Origin: Marsupella aquatica
Taxonomy: Eukaryota; Marchantiophyta
NCBI GenBank assembly: GCA_973895155.1
Contig: OZ316893.1
Coordinates: 24,304,001 to 24,368,000, forward strand
Length of the DNA: 64,000 nt
Direction of reading: 5' to 3'
In this document: positions 9,851-22,825 of the stretch, one piece after another
How the letters are laid out: each line of letters begins with the position of its first letter
Numbering within the stretch: the stretch's first letter is position 1
The notes under the pieces: generated by a model
The model's input: the letters and a program-made list of their open reading frames with translations, nothing else
Database searches by the model: none
Told to the model about the DNA's origin: nothing
Made by a program: the position numbers and the translations under genes

Positions 9851-11470
9851 TGCAGCCTCTTGCAGGAATATGCCTGTGCAACCGTCACGTACTGACAGGA
9901 TTAATATTGTACAATTAAGCTCATTTGAGAATTGTGTATTCTTTCTTCCATACTTTTGGGCTCATGGCCGTTTCTGTTTGTCAAGACAGCTCACGCATCA
10001 CCGATCACTCATCACCGAATCCATGCTCATACCACACACGATTCAACTGGATAATGATAGCTTCTTGTCCCAATGTTTGATTAGTTTACAGACTGATTTC
10101 TGCCAACAAGTCCAAGGGACTTTCTTAGCAATTATCCATTGGAATTTCGGGTTTAAAAACAGGTGTAAGCTACACGAATACTTTAACTACGGACATGGCC
10201 CTTGAGAGTCAATCGTCTATTTAAAAAATCCCAATAAAACAAGAAAAAATCCCCCCGGAACAAGCTGGGCAACGAACGGCATCAGAAGTGAAGCTTACTA
10301 GACCTATGGAGTCCTTGGATGCATTGCCTACACACAGCAACACTTTTGAAGTTTTTTCGATTAGACATGATCGAAAAACTCGCTGCTGATAACTGCACAA
10401 ATGTGAGACCAATTTCGCCTGGAAGCTCATGATGGCTTTGATTCATCACTAGAGACCGATCCAACGAGTAATTTGAGGGGACCATCGCAATCACATCTTG
10501 CTCTGTAAATATTAATTTTTCAATGTATTCACAAGATTGTAGAATAGAATCTGTGAAATTGATCTGATCTCGTTCTTCCCCATGGTTCACAATTTACAAT
10601 CACTAATCATTCGAAGTCAATGGTGTAAGTGGATACTTCTATCAGATGAAAGGGAAGGGTCTGGAATTTCTGGCCTAGGCTTCGAATTGTTTCGGAGTTA
10701 AGAAGCCCTTTTCCGCAAGAAGTTTTCGTCTCTGTATTTTGTTAGTCCTTAGCTGTTGTTCTCCATCGCTCTTTGATTCTGGAATTGGCAGCGGGTCCGA
10801 ATTAGTTCCACACATACACCCCTGATCAGTTCCATATATACATACCCACGTGGGCACCAATGTACTTTAGAAACAATTCATTGCTCAGTCATTCATTGCG
10901 AGATGGTCTTTGCACACGAAATTAAGTAATCTGACGAGAGTTTAATTAGAAAAACGTAATTTATGCAAAGAATCTCGATGCCAGTGAGAAGAGCTGGAAC
11001 TGCATATGCCTCGTCTGACCTTACATAAAGACATCTTCTCATCGTCCGGAAAGCTCTTAACGAATTATTGGGTGTCAACACAGAATTCGAGTAACCAGGA
11101 TTATATCGCGCAGACAAACTTCAAAATGTTTTATACATGACAAACGTAAGTTGTTTCCTGTAAATTTCAAGAAAAAGCAGTTTCATGAGTACCTGATTCA
11201 CAATCGTCGAAATGTCCATCACAGAATCGCTGTCCTTTGAGCAGCCCGAGGGCAAATCCATCAAGGGCACCACACCTGCTGCAGCATGTCAGGGTCGATA
11301 CATGTAGAGTACAGATCGAAAAATGGGGCAGGGTACACAATCGATCATTCTAGATGGATGTACGCCGATATTATGCCAACCGATGGGATGACAGCTCTCT
11401 CACAATTCTGAGATGCATCTTTTAATTCTGACTCGTCAAACAAAACTATTTTACCCTTGTACTCCAGCTT

Positions 11471-14400
11471 TCAATGAGGTACAGAGCGCAATATTCGCTG
11501 ATTAAATCCCTTCCGAAAGTGGCTCTCACACACCCAGCCGATCCTTGTTTCATGGCCTGGTTCTGTGTAGACAACTTTGCGCAGTTGGAAGTCATTCCAA
11601 AAGCTTGAGCCGTCATCCAGTTTAAGGATCTCCTTGAGGCCTTGCGTGTGGGGATCAACCTTCCAATACCTCTCCAGCGCCTTCAAGATTTGTTCTTCTG
11701 AAATTGGGCCGCGGGGGCGGCCAGGGTTCATCATCTCGTGCACCATTTCGCCATCCAGGGTGGGCATTTCAGGGACGGTGAACAAGCTCTGGATCCAGTC
11801 GTCTACCTGCGGCACTACACCAACCATGCTCACACCGGCCCATAGGAGAGACACGGCAAGCTTTGCTATAGGTATGTTATAACCACCGGCCCTGGCATTC
11901 AACTTCACTGTCCTCCCCAGCTGACCTTCCACTTTATGCGATCCGTCTTTGTGATCGCAAAGCAGATGGAGCTTGATGGGAATCACCTTGCTCAAGTAGA
12001 GGCGTGTTTCCAATCTCCTGAGTGTCCCCACGTCTTCTATTGACGGATAGAAGAGAGTTGGTAATTGATCAGTACCACTCAACACTGAAGCTGTGGACTT
12101 TGAAACCAAGGGTACCAGACTTCGTTGACCTTTGCTGCTAATCTTTTCGTACGAACCCTTTCCCTCCAGCAGGTCAAGAGCCCAGTCAGTATCGCTCACA
12201 TCTTGTATTCTTTGGCTCCATATATGTCGGTAGCCATTGTCCTCAGCTACTAGACCTTTCAGCTCTGCGATCGAAACAGAGTGCGCTTTCCTATCTATGC
12301 ACAAGTGCAGATACTCGACACATATTGGCCTTATGACTGATTCAACAAGCTCCACTCCTTGGCAACCTTGAGGTGAAGCACAAAAAGTGCGTATTGTTTC
12401 CACCACATGCTCTCCTACAAATTCTGTAGACTTTGCAAACGGTTCCGATGATTTGACTAGAATGTCGATGAAATCGTCGGTGTCACCTGCATATTCCATG
12501 CACACCTCAATACCACTTTTTGCAAAGCATATGAGATTTCTTCCAACTTCAAAGCCAAGATTCTCAGTCCACCTCTTCGCATGTATGTAATTCCGCAAGT
12601 GAACCTGCACATAGGAACTGTGACTTTTAGAAACAACCAAGTAAAATTCAATGCAATCTCACAACATATCATATGCTGAAGAACGAAAAAGAACAATATT
12701 CGCAACGTCAACAAGGAGAGTCCATCTGTCGACAGGGAAAGTACACTTGCTCCCGATATGATCATCCAAACAAGATATATCACAAAAGATTTGAAACGAC
12801 TTCACAACTTCCAGAATTACCTGCAACCTTGGGAAAAATCCAGGCGTCAAAAATGTGGTTGATCTATTCTGACATTCAAGGCGACGGCCAAAATACTCCA
12901 AGTGCCCTTCCTGTTGTACTTTCCATTGCAGTTGTCGTTTGCCTTTGGCAGCAGTCTCGTTGTCATCATCAAAAAGGGCTGGCATGAACAACAAAGAATA
13001 CATATTTCCTGCTTCTTCGTGGGTGTTTTGAAAACACATTTCCAAGTGGATCATCAAATCTATTAACTTCTCGGGTGGGATAGATTGCTTGAGATCCATG
13101 CTCTGCAACGATTGCTCCAAATGTTGTTGCATGTCTTGCCTTTCCACAAAGCCCTCACAATGGGCAAGCTCACAAGACTCTGTGTGACTCCAGAAAGCAC
13201 TAATGCACGTGGAAGCCTCTCTTTGGGGTTGGTCTGCTCCTTTGAATGCATTTATCAATGAACCCAAAACATCTATCCCAAACCAACTGGGGTTGGTCAC
13301 AATGAAATCAGTTTTCTTGGAAAATATGATTTCGCCTAAATCGTGCAAATAAGCCAACACAATCTTCCAGCCGTCCTCTGAAAGCCATTCAAATTCTAGC
13401 TTTTCTTTACAGAACTTGTAGAACTCATCCAGGCTTAAAACAGGTTTCAGCGGATTTACTTTTGACCAGCCCTCCAAAAGATTTCGAACTTGCTCACATA
13501 CTACATATTCTTGCTGCTGTCCCAAAATCTCTTCTAAGCTGTTGTTACTTGTAGTCAGTAGGCATTGCACATCTTCCGCAGAGTGAGCGTTCACAACATC
13601 AACGACCTCACACAAATTGAGAACATCCTTGAATACATTTTTCAGCTCACGCACCACACACTTTGCTCTGGAAATGGAATTAGTTTTCCCCCGAGTGTCG
13701 AGGGTATCTGTCTTCGTTAGAACAAATCTCACTCGAGGCAATTGACTCCCTCCACCTTGCCTGGAATTGGATGCCAGAAATCTCATCCAATACTCACACT
13801 CACCTCTGATGGCGCTTTCATCTTTAATTTTACCCTTTGGGTCTCCATCATCTGGAGGGAATCGGCAACTACAGACGTACAGAAACAATGAATTCTTGAC
13901 ATCAGGGAACATATAGTCATGAAGGGCATAATATTCCTTCTGCCCAGCAAAGTCCCAAACGGACTTTAAATATGGCTGTTTCTCAAGAACTACTACCTGA
14001 AATCCTCTAGTTCGGGCTGTCGATGCTTCGTGCGCATCGCTCCCAAGAAGGATTTGTTGCAGACAAGGGTACGATTGAATCAGTCTCTTCCAAAACATTT
14101 CGAACTGATGAGAGAAGGAAGTGCCATGCTCTATGCGCTTCATGGTCTTGGAAATTTCTGTTTTTCCTGCGATTTAAACGAACAGACCTAGCAGTTACAT
14201 CACATTCATCAGACGAGTTTTAGTTCTACAAAAGCAACGCAAAATCATGTTGAGTCAACGGAGCAAAGATGATTGTGGACAGATACGGAGCACAATCTGT
14301 CCACAATGCAGCCACTGTTACTGATGAACTTGTGGTTGGGTCTTTAGCAATCTATACATACAAGCTGGTTCAATACAGTCGAAACTTTTTCAAAATAGGT

Positions 14401-15750
14401 CTAGAGTAATCAGTTACATGCACGTACTCACACACGTCCAATCAATTTGAAAATTCAGAATTGAGAGTAAGTTGAAGCTCGCATTGAAGAATGAATAAGA
14501 AAGAATAAACAGTGAACCTGCAAAGCCATATCCGCACAACACGATACGACCAGAAGTAGTTGGAGTTTGGGGTTGGCCCCTGAGCCGAGATCTATACTCC
14601 TTGTTGATCCTAAGCTCTTCATTGATTTGTCCCTGCCTGGATTCCAAACCAGTTCCGAGCAGGGAGACCTGCTCTAATCCGGTAAAGCTGTTTTGAAGCA
14701 GATCCAACAGAGACTCATATACGTCGTCTCCAATCAATCCGTCACATCCCCTCAAGTAGAGATCCGTGAGGGTACTATTTGCTTTCAGGGCAGGAATAAT
14801 TGTCTCCTTCCAATCTGTAGGCAGGAATGGCGCCAAGCAGGTCTTGCCGTTGCCTTCTCTATAGAGTCCTAAAAAGCGCAGGGACTTGTTTGTTTTGATC
14901 ATGTGTGTCACAGACTCCACACATTCCCGGTTGGCGTCCCATAAATACAACCTTTTCAAAATAATGTTCTTCAAGCTGTCTGAATTCGTTGCATCTTCCC
15001 CAACATCCGGGGTCAGTGGCTGGAGTAAGATCTTCATTCCTTCTCTCCCCATAGCTCCAACCCCAACACATAAAGTCTCCAATGTGGTGTTGCTCACCAA
15101 TGCCGATGACTCGTGTTTTGCCGCTTCTAGAGAGCTACAAGTGTTATGCAGATACAATTCTTTGATTGTCGCGTTATTGGTCAGAAATTCTGCTACACAC
15201 AAGATTCCTTCATCCAACAAGGGGTTGTCCGACAAAATGAGTATTTCGAGGGTGTTGTTTGACTTGAGCCCATGTAGTAGGCATCTCACACCTTCACCTC
15301 CCATCTCAACCTCTCTAATGCGAAGCATGCGCAAAGACGAATTAGTTGACAAAGCATGGCCCAAGAGGGCGCACCCGTGGACTGTACCAAACACCTTATT
15401 TTCATGTAAGACAAGACGTGTAATATTGGTGTTGGAACATAAGTTGACACATAGAGCAGCTGCCTCGCTCACGCTCATAGCTTGAACGGCTTCAGAACAA
15501 TAGAGTGGAACGGTAAATGAAATGTCACGACCGAGCGTAGCAAAATCACAGCTCTCCCCAACTCAGGATGTGTCGTGTTGGTCAACTTGTTCAGGTGCAA
15601 ATTATCTCCACTGCTGTTGACCTCATTCACTGTTTCAACAATACTCTGTTCCGAACATCCTGCTTCACGAAGAGCAGCCTCCATGCCCAGCTCTCCAACT
15701 CTGCTCCAATAAGCCACTGCTTCATCCCAGTAGCTGCTACTTACAGCCAT
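11471..15750 (-). CDS. LRR-Roc-COR (ROCO) GTPase-like protein, frameshift near N-terminus
   Basis: ROCO-family protein related to plant TORNADO1-type proteins: N-terminal leucine-rich repeats, a Ras-of-complex GTPase domain and a COR dimerisation domain, with no kinase. Main exons by eye are 15478-14518 (as part of the first exon), 14166-12821 and 12604-11471, with GT-AG borders and matching phases. From the ATG at 15478 this gives 1146 residues. Repeats such as NTLEILILSDNPLLDEG and ATIKELYLHNTC fill residues 1 to about 290. The P-loop GYGFAGKT (about 316-323) spans the first intron. The switch motif DFAGQ lies near 392 and TKTD (guanine specificity) near 475. COR follows, and the protein ends CESHFRKGFNQRILRSVPH. 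Upstream, an ATG at 15750 opens a plausible N-terminal stretch (AVSSSYWDEAVAYWSRVGEL). This runs in another frame and breaks near the CCCC run at 15556-15559. The gene is either a frameshifted allele, a sequence error or starts at 15478. Confidence 0.82.
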
Positions 15751-16315
15751 CTTGAACCCAATTTTTAACAACTTGCAATCAAAGGAAGATTCAGCTGCCC
15801 TTGTCGTTGAACCAATTCACTGATGATATGTTCTTGAGCGGGTATATGGAAGGCGCTAGCACAAAGAGATTCCCTTCCAAATTTCAGCTTCCTGCGCCGG
15901 GGTCAATTTGCATGAATCAGTACGCATCACACGTTTTCCTGAACAAGCGATCGCCCACGACGCTTGTAGACCTTTCACTGGATTCTACAGTACTATTTCT
16001 TTCTAGCTTGGAGTGTATTTTTAAGACAATTGCCCAATGGAATCTGTCGAGCTAGACATTACGCCCAAGTCCTCTAGATACAATGGATGACGGTCGAGCT
16101 AGGAAGGTTCTCCTTGGTACGGATCGTGTAATCACTACCTCTGTCAATTTCCCAGGATCGGTAACATTACTTTCGACTCTCGCCTGGAAGAATAGCTCCT
16201 GATGAGTTCGTTGCTCTCATTGAACGTAGGCTCCGATCATGTACGCTGGAGCCCGTCACTTCCAACTCGAAATGCTTTGCCTTTCCCTGCAAGTCGCCAA
16301 CAGCCTCCTGTCCGT

Positions 16316-16421
16316 CACAAGACGGACAATAATCAACAGGAAAGAGATGTCAAATATCACAGCGTGGCCACAAGACGGACAATAATCAACAGGAAAGAGA
16401 TGTCAAATATCACAGCGTGGC
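16316..16421. repeat. 53-bp tandem duplication
   Basis: Two essentially identical 53-bp units start at 16316 and 16369. Each begins CACAAGACGGACAATAATCA and ends CACAGCGTGGC. Their near-identity suggests a recent event. Confidence 0.9.
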
Positions 16422-16475
16422 CAGTTGTACAAGTGACGTCACAGGTGCGCTTCCCTGCATAGATCAGGCTCACTG

Positions 16476-16669
16476 TATTGTCGTAGGATGCTCTCCCTTC
16501 TTGAGTGATCGGATTGGAATGCTTATGCACGCAGGTATGCACGTGGTTCTCAATTGGAGAAGAATCAAAATCTATTGTCGTAGGATGCTCTCCCTTCTTG
16601 AGTGATCGGATTGGAATGCTTGTGCACGCAGGTATGCACGTGGTTCTCAACTGGAGAAGAATCAAAATT
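16476..16669. repeat. 97-bp tandem duplication
   Basis: Two 97-bp units start at 16476 and 16573. Each begins TATTGTCGTAGGATGCTCTC and includes GTATGCACGTGGTTCTCAA; only a few bases differ. It lies only 55 bp after the unrelated 53-bp duplication. Confidence 0.9.
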
Positions 16670-17563
16670 ACCGGCACCGGCAGTGATGTTGTTTAGGCTA
16701 GGGTTGGTAGTTGGTACTCTTGGACTGCGATAAACCGGAGTTCATATTTTTTCTTCCTATGCAAATGTAGACCAACCCATGAATAAAGGATGACAGTTCC
16801 ATGAAACAGCTTGCCTCACTTATCCTGTCTTCTAGGATCGAAATAAAAGCGCATTCCGATTTTAAAATCAGGAAAGAAATGACCCTGACCGAGGAAACTA
16901 AAAATAAACTGTGCACGACCCTAAACTGTAGGTCCAACTCGAATTGCCAGTTGTAAAAATAATTTGATTGACTCTTACTTTTGATTCTTGACCTGCTAAC
17001 AATTCGGAGGAATTTCAGTTTTGGTCTCCGCTGGTTTACCTGCGATACATCCATGCAGAACAACCTCGTACTCGAGCAATTTTAATATTTCAAATACAAA
17101 GGTCACCATCGATCAACGGTTGAGTTGTGCTGCTGCAAGACGAGGTGCTCTTGTGACTTCTTGCGTAACAGACTCTTTCCTGATATTTCATACCTCAAAA
17201 GAACAGGCAACGAGAATTAAACGACTTTGGAGTCTCACAGAGAGACCTTGTGCAGGGGTCCGATTCAGTTGCCTTTCGACAATAAATCAATATCGTCAAC
17301 CACGGGATCCGTAGCAGGAGAAAAGGTTCCCAATTAACACACGTCCAGTGCATTGACTCGACGCCAGAGTTGATGCAATAGAAAGAACTCTCCGAAAGCA
17401 TGTGAAGAACGATGTAAAGTGATTCCAAACAAACAAATGTTGAACCCACGTATCATATTAGGCTCTGATAATCATTCATCAAGTTCTTCTGAGGTAATAC
17501 CATGTGCACAAGTGCCATCTGCACAGCGGCTATTCACAGCTGTAACTTGAAGCTCCGCACTTC

Positions 17564-18114
17564 AGTTGGCACTCTTGCTTTTAAAAATGATCAAGAACAT
17601 CAACCGGTGGCTATCCAGGCTCCCTGATCATTTCCTATACTGAAAGAGGGTAACAAAAGTGTCCAATTCTTATATACCATTGTGGCTGAGAGATGCATTC
17701 GCCAACGATATACAGTGTCGGGAGACGCCTGGATAAGTTGGAAAGGAGAAATGTCCAGGATCCCATCGAAATATATGTTCAGAATTTATTTTATGCAACT
17801 TGGAAATTTACTTGCTCAAGACACCATGTTGGGCTGTCTAAGTTATCCCTGCTTTGACAAGTTCAACATTTGTTGTCCGACCCTAGCGAATCAATTGGTA
17901 CAACTTGGCAGCATTTGTACACAGGCCAATTGTCACTGGAGTCGACTGGATGAATGCCAATCGATGCTGGGATTGCACTCCCTTGTCACAATGGGAGCTG
18001 CAGATGCCACTACTGAATTGTTTCCGTCAATCTTGTGTATGTCATTCATTCCATAAAGCCAGATTTCTCTTCCTCCAGAACGGATGCACAAAATTCATCG
18101 TGGGTTTAAGTAGC
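17564..18114. repeat. Dispersed direct repeat, copy 2
   Basis: About 551 bp, the partner of 8149-8763. Shared blocks run from AGTTGGCACTCTTGCTTT to CTTCCTCCAGAACGGATGCA with indels. The copy is shorter, missing several short segments. The two copies flank the Roc-COR gene in direct orientation. Confidence 0.8.
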
Positions 18115-19360
18115 TTTCTTCGGAATTGTTTCAATGGTACGAAATGCCATTGCGATCTCCAAGCTTTAGGGAGCCCTTAACATTCGCCTTGATTGATTTC
18201 ATCTCGCGTTCGTCAAGTGCTTATGGCAAGAGTCGAGGCTCTGTCACCCGACACATGAACAAGATAGGAGTGGTTTCGGTGATACGGGTGATTGGGGCTG
18301 AACACTCCCCTTGATATGGCTTTGCCACTTGACACATGAACAAGACAGAATCGTTTCAGTAATTGGGCGAATATAGTAGATTTTGTCGCCTGCTTGCTAG
18401 CTTGTGAAGGCATGACAATCTCACGGTACGTGGATTAGTACGGAAACCGCTGTAAGTAGAAGTTCAGAGAAATATTGTTTTAGAAAACATTGCCCGGCTT
18501 GCTTCGTCAACACTATTTTGTCTCGTAGTCACAGAAGTTTTTGGGTGTGTTTGAAAAAAAACGGGAACAAGTTCTTGCAAGATTTCAGATTTTCTTGATG
18601 ACCAAGACCGACTGACTGCTAATTATTATTGTTCACATCTTTTTTCAGTCACTTTCACGAAATCCAGATAATAAATTGATCATGACGGGCTATCCTGCAA
18701 GCTGTTTGCCCGAGGCTGCACCTAGAAGAGATGTTAAACTTCCTTTGGCAAATATACTATCGACAGGGCACATCATTGAGCAAGAAGCTAACCACAAAGG
18801 TTGTTTTGCACCCACCTTACACGATAAATTACAATTCTCAGAGTGAGAAACATAACAAAGGAAACAGTATAGAGAGCCCGCTTAAAAAATTTAATTTACA
18901 TCGCTCTGTAGAGCTTAGGTGAGCTAAGTCCAGGTAATGACCAGGGACCACATGAATTCTATCAGTCTGACTGAATAAATTTCAACAACCAAGCCGACCA
19001 AGACGAGCCACGTTTGCTGACATTTGCTAGAAATACGTGAAAGCAAACTAGCTTTGATAAAATATTCACCTTCGTGAAGAGGAAAAGAATTGATTGCGAT
19101 TGATTCAAGAATGTCATGTACCAAACAAATTGTTGCTGCAGTCGGATGGGTCAGTGGCCCTCTCCTTGACCCTTTAATTATTCCTCAGCATGTTGTCAAT
19201 TATCCTGCATTACATTAGTGGTAAGAATGTTTCAGACTGACTTGGATCAATGCAACTATGCTAGAGAGGAAAAGTCTTCCTTAAATCATTATATAAAGAG
19301 GAAACAAATCGATATAAAATTCTACTGCTGAGCGCAAAATGAAAGTGAAACAAGCTCAGA

Positions 19361-21698
19361 TCACACACTAGAGCTCACTGTTACAGCATCCTCCAGACAA
19401 AGATCACCAACCTCCGTTGCATCCTGGTCATTGGTAGGGGGTGACTCGGGAGCATCTACTTGGTTGATTCCAAAGAAGCCAATGAGAACTGCAACAGCTC
19501 CAACTATGTTCATGAATGAAGGAATGACCCCACGGATTGTATCCAAGACAGCTGCTATTGGGACTTGAATTGTTAATCCTGCTGTCGCTGCAGTGGGTGT
19601 AGTCAGCAGTACGGCCCTCGCCCACAAATAATCACTCAAGACATTATCAAAAAGCCCTGCATTACATTGTCCAACTACCATTAGATATCGTTGCAGAGTC
19701 AATTTTTACGAATTGGATGGCTGTCTGCCGTCATTGGGGTCACAGGTGATCATGTATATGTAGTTTTGGAGCACCATATCTGGAGCTCATGGCCATGGTG
19801 TGCAAGAGAGTGACAGAAATATTCTATTTGCCAGGACTCTTTGACGACCTTGACCAACGTTCACATCATATTCAGAAACATTCAGACATGGATTCCAGCT
19901 ATGAAAAAAATAAATCTTCAACCACGTGTTTTTCACCTAGGATAGAAACTGCTGAGAAAAGAGAAGGTGCAATATTAGATGAGTTCTTGTATGTCCAATT
20001 TCCGGAGAAACAGATAGGATCACGCACCTTTTCCTACAATTAGCCCAAGTTGATAGCGAGAGAGCCGGGAAAAGGACTCTAATTTAGTAAAATGGAGAAG
20101 TAGAGCAACCGGTGCAAGTAGCAGAGCATTGAAGAAACCAAGATACCCGAAGACAAGAGCAGTGCTACAATTTCCTTTCTCATCATCTTCGTCAGAAATC
20201 TTAACCCGAATGAGAGCCGTGTATGTGGCATAGAATATTGCTGACGCCAAGCAAATGACATCCCCAAACAACGGGTGGCTTGCAGTATTATCTGACCCTT
20301 TCCATGAATCACCAAGGCTCACAATGATGGTGCCGGCCATGCAGAGGGTAACACTGGCTAGCTTAAGCCATGTAAACCTCTCTCCTAGAAATTGCAGTGA
20401 GACCAGGAATGTGAACATGCTCGATGTTGTGCTAAGTATGGTGTTTGACTGGAATAGACACAACAAACAATCTGTCAATTGCATGTTCTGTGTCTCTTCT
20501 CTAAAGCCTACCTCCATTTTCCTCGGGTCGCAAAGTATGCAATTGTTTAACAGTATGCCTTCATTTGCTCATTCCATCGTTACTGTCTGCCTAAACTAAT
20601 AACCCTATTTAGGCCACATGGACTTTGATATCAATCCCTTTCAATGTCTTAGATTCCAGTTGGACAATCACGAATAAAAAAGCTGACAAGCAATTGAGAT
20701 TGACTCCTGTCTGCCTGCATATGGAGATAAACTTGAATGCCATCAACTTCATCCAGCTTAAACGGAGCTTCAGGGAGCACTAAGTCACTTCGAATGTGTC
20801 TCGTTTCCAAGCGACAGGTCACGTAAAAACACAGTTCTCAGGATGTTACTAACGCCACATGGACATTGCAGGACTTGGGTGGACCAGAGGAGGATAGGGC
20901 TCGCACCCACTGGATTCTAACTCAAATTGCCTTTAGGCAAAACAATTCAAACCATGGCATTCAGAATTATGATCTAGAGGTCCAAGCTTCTGAGAGGCAA
21001 TATTCCAACATAGAAAAGCGAGGGTTCCTGGATGGACTCACAGTCACTGTCGTATACTTTAAGGAGAGGTTGAAAGTGAACTGTGCAAGGAACCAGAAGG
21101 GACAGATTGTCAGGCCGACCATAGCTGTTCGCATTCTCGACCATGGCTTGTCAACACCGTCATCTACAGTTCCAACGCTGCTAATATTATCCACATTCAG
21201 CATGGTACGTCCTTCAGAATGTCCATCTGAAGACCCCGTTCCCTCATCATCCTGCACCTCAAGCTCATCGGATATTTCCTTTATGGTTCTGGTAGGGTTG
21301 TGATGATCACCAGTTCCACTAGGAGCTCTTGCTTCAAGGTTCTCCAAAAGAGTCTCACTTTCAAGAGAGACGTTGCCTTCATGTGGCAACTCGGTCACCT
21401 TCTCCACATCATGGGCAAGTTTCCCATACACATTCTTCCCCCACCAGCCACGCTCTTTGAAGGCACGTCCCAAATATTGGCGAACTTCAACGATGGGAAT
21501 GTAGATGATAAAGAGAGAATTGCATATATACGTGATCAAGAATGGAGATACACCACTGTCTTCTACAGACTGCACGACGAAGCTCGCGGCTATCCAAATC
21601 AAGGCTACCAAAACAATGTACACCATGCCCCAGACCCATCGCCATGTTGATACACTGTCCGTGTGCCTTCCAAGGGGTTGCTTGACTGCTGAACTCAT
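19361..21698 (-). CDS. EamA/SLC35F5-type membrane transporter
   Basis: Multi-pass transporter of the drug/metabolite superfamily, closest to SLC35F5 and fungal THI74-like proteins. Its substrate is not established from sequence. Three exons, 21698-21042, 20448-20028 and 19656-19361, join in phase to give 457 residues. Membrane segments are evident: WVWGMVYIVLVALIWIAASF, FLITYICNSLFIIYIPIV, TMVGLTICPFWFLAQF-like, and FLVSLQFLGERFTWLKLASV with CMAGTIIVSL. LFGDVICLASAIFYATYTAL, GFFNALLLAPVALLLHF and a C-terminal pair including MNIVGAVAVLIGFFGI follow. Between the second and third segments lies a hydrophilic acidic loop of roughly 100 residues, typical of the F5 subgroup. The GERFTW motif precedes a paired helix as in EamA domains. 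The ATG at 21698 is preferred because it starts just before the first hydrophobic segment. The acidic C-terminal tail is probably cytosolic. A vacuolar or Golgi location is inference. Confidence 0.85.
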
Positions 21699-21976
21699 TT
21701 CCTTAGTTTCTCTACACAATTTACAATTGGCGCCAAATCATCCCCTATCCAGTTTTTCCGTACAACAAATTTCTCAAAAGCAAGGCAATTCCATTCACGA
21801 GCCCCGCCCTAATCCAGCTTCAAATTCGCAACGACCAGCGCTCAATGCAATACTCCACCACTCCGTGTCCGATACTCGGGGTGTCCATTTGAGGTCAATG
21901 ACACACGCAAGTAGACCGGTGTTGCAACGATTCATTCAGTCACATAAAAGCCAGCAGCGATGAGGTAATGGAATAC

Positions 21977-22204
21977 TCATCTAACCTTCAGAACGAGTGA
22001 AGAGAATGCAAAACAAGATTGACACTCTCTTTTCTCTTTCGTTAGCGGAAGGTCAAGTTCATCCGCGCACGAGAGGCAGTCAGAAGCGCAATTCTCAGTC
22101 ATGGCTAGCAAACGATAGAGTCTCTTGAGGAAATCACCGTAGTCCTCAGTTAGAGCTCTGACTGCCGAGAGACTGGCGGTCACCAACGATTCAATTATTT
22201 CCAT
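21977..22204 (-). CDS. Possible small protein or first exon, unidentified
   Basis: A 75-codon frame starts with a true ATG. The first 50 residues look helical and amphipathic (IIESLVTASLSAVRALTEDY, then GDFLKRLYRLLA), followed by spaced cysteines (ENCASDCLSC ... ECQSCF). An AAG/GTTAGA junction near its end could be a weak donor, so it may be a first exon. It lies 280 bp upstream of the transporter start on the same strand, but no matching next exon was found. I recognise no family; it may be chance. Confidence 0.22.
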   Translation of the reverse strand: MEIIESLVTASLSAVRALTEDYGDFLKRLYRLLAMTENCASDCLSCADELDLPLTKEKRECQSCFAFSSLVLKVR

Positions 22205-22292
22205 TCCATCTGCTTTAGCGATGAGCGATCTTCACCGACGTCCGAACTATGCGAATCGTAATCTCCTTGTTTCCCTTCTTCTGTTCTCTTAC

Positions 22293-22620
22293 AATTTGGA
22301 CGCGAAACGATTGCACGGGAACCTCGTGCACTCTTCATAAATGTGGGCGAGCATAATAATTACACACGGCACGTCTTCTTCTTCCTTGAAAACTAGTTTT
22401 GCTCCAAGAAAGCGCGCAGCAGAGGAGGTGAGGTGGAGCGGGGGCGGCACACGAGTAATTTGGACGCAAAAAGATTGCACGGGAACCTCGTGCACTTTTC
22501 ATGAATGTGGGAGAGCATAATAGTGTCACACCGGACGTCTTCTTCTTCCTTGAAAAGTAGTTGTACTCCATGAAATCGCACAGCAGAGGACGTGAGCAGA
22601 ATCGGGGACGACACACGAGA
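22293..22620. repeat. 164-bp tandem duplication
   Basis: Two diverged 164-bp units start at 22293 and 22457. Both contain AATTTGGACGC, ATTGCACGGGAACCTCGTGC, GACGTCTTCTTCTTCCTTGA-like text and GCAGAGGA. Roughly four of five bases agree. No gene is apparent in it. Confidence 0.85.
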
Positions 22621-22825
22621 CACGAAAGGAACCCAGAAAGAAACAGAGTGCAGCTCTGAAGCTATCTGTCTGAAGCAAACGAAGACAACCAGAGTAATAA
22701 AGTTGCACATTTCTCGAACATCCTAAAAGAATGGTCTACAAAGAAATCAGGGTAAAAATATAAGATTACCAAAGAAGAGCCCCATAGACACACAGGTTGA
22801 TCCTTGATGAACCCAAGAGCAGAAT

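Larger units (their letters stand above)
7470..11470. other. Region without an identified gene between ClpS-family and Roc-COR genes
   Basis: Four kilobases with no protein I can name. It contains one copy of a dispersed duplication (8149-8763), coding-like minus-strand segments near 8856-9640, and a minisatellite (9647-9850). A further minus-strand open frame at 10282-10590 (about 100 codons) shows no domain. 10600-11470 is the downstream flank of the Roc-COR gene and shows nothing recognisable. Confidence 0.55.
15751..19360. other. Intergenic region between Roc-COR and transporter genes
   Basis: 3.6 kb with no identified gene. It includes the probable promoter of the Roc-COR gene (15751-16100), two unrelated tandem duplications (16316-16669) and copy 2 of the dispersed repeat (17564-18114). 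AT-richer sequence at 18430-19360 probably includes the 3' flank of the transporter gene. Open frames here are short and lack domains. Confidence 0.55.
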
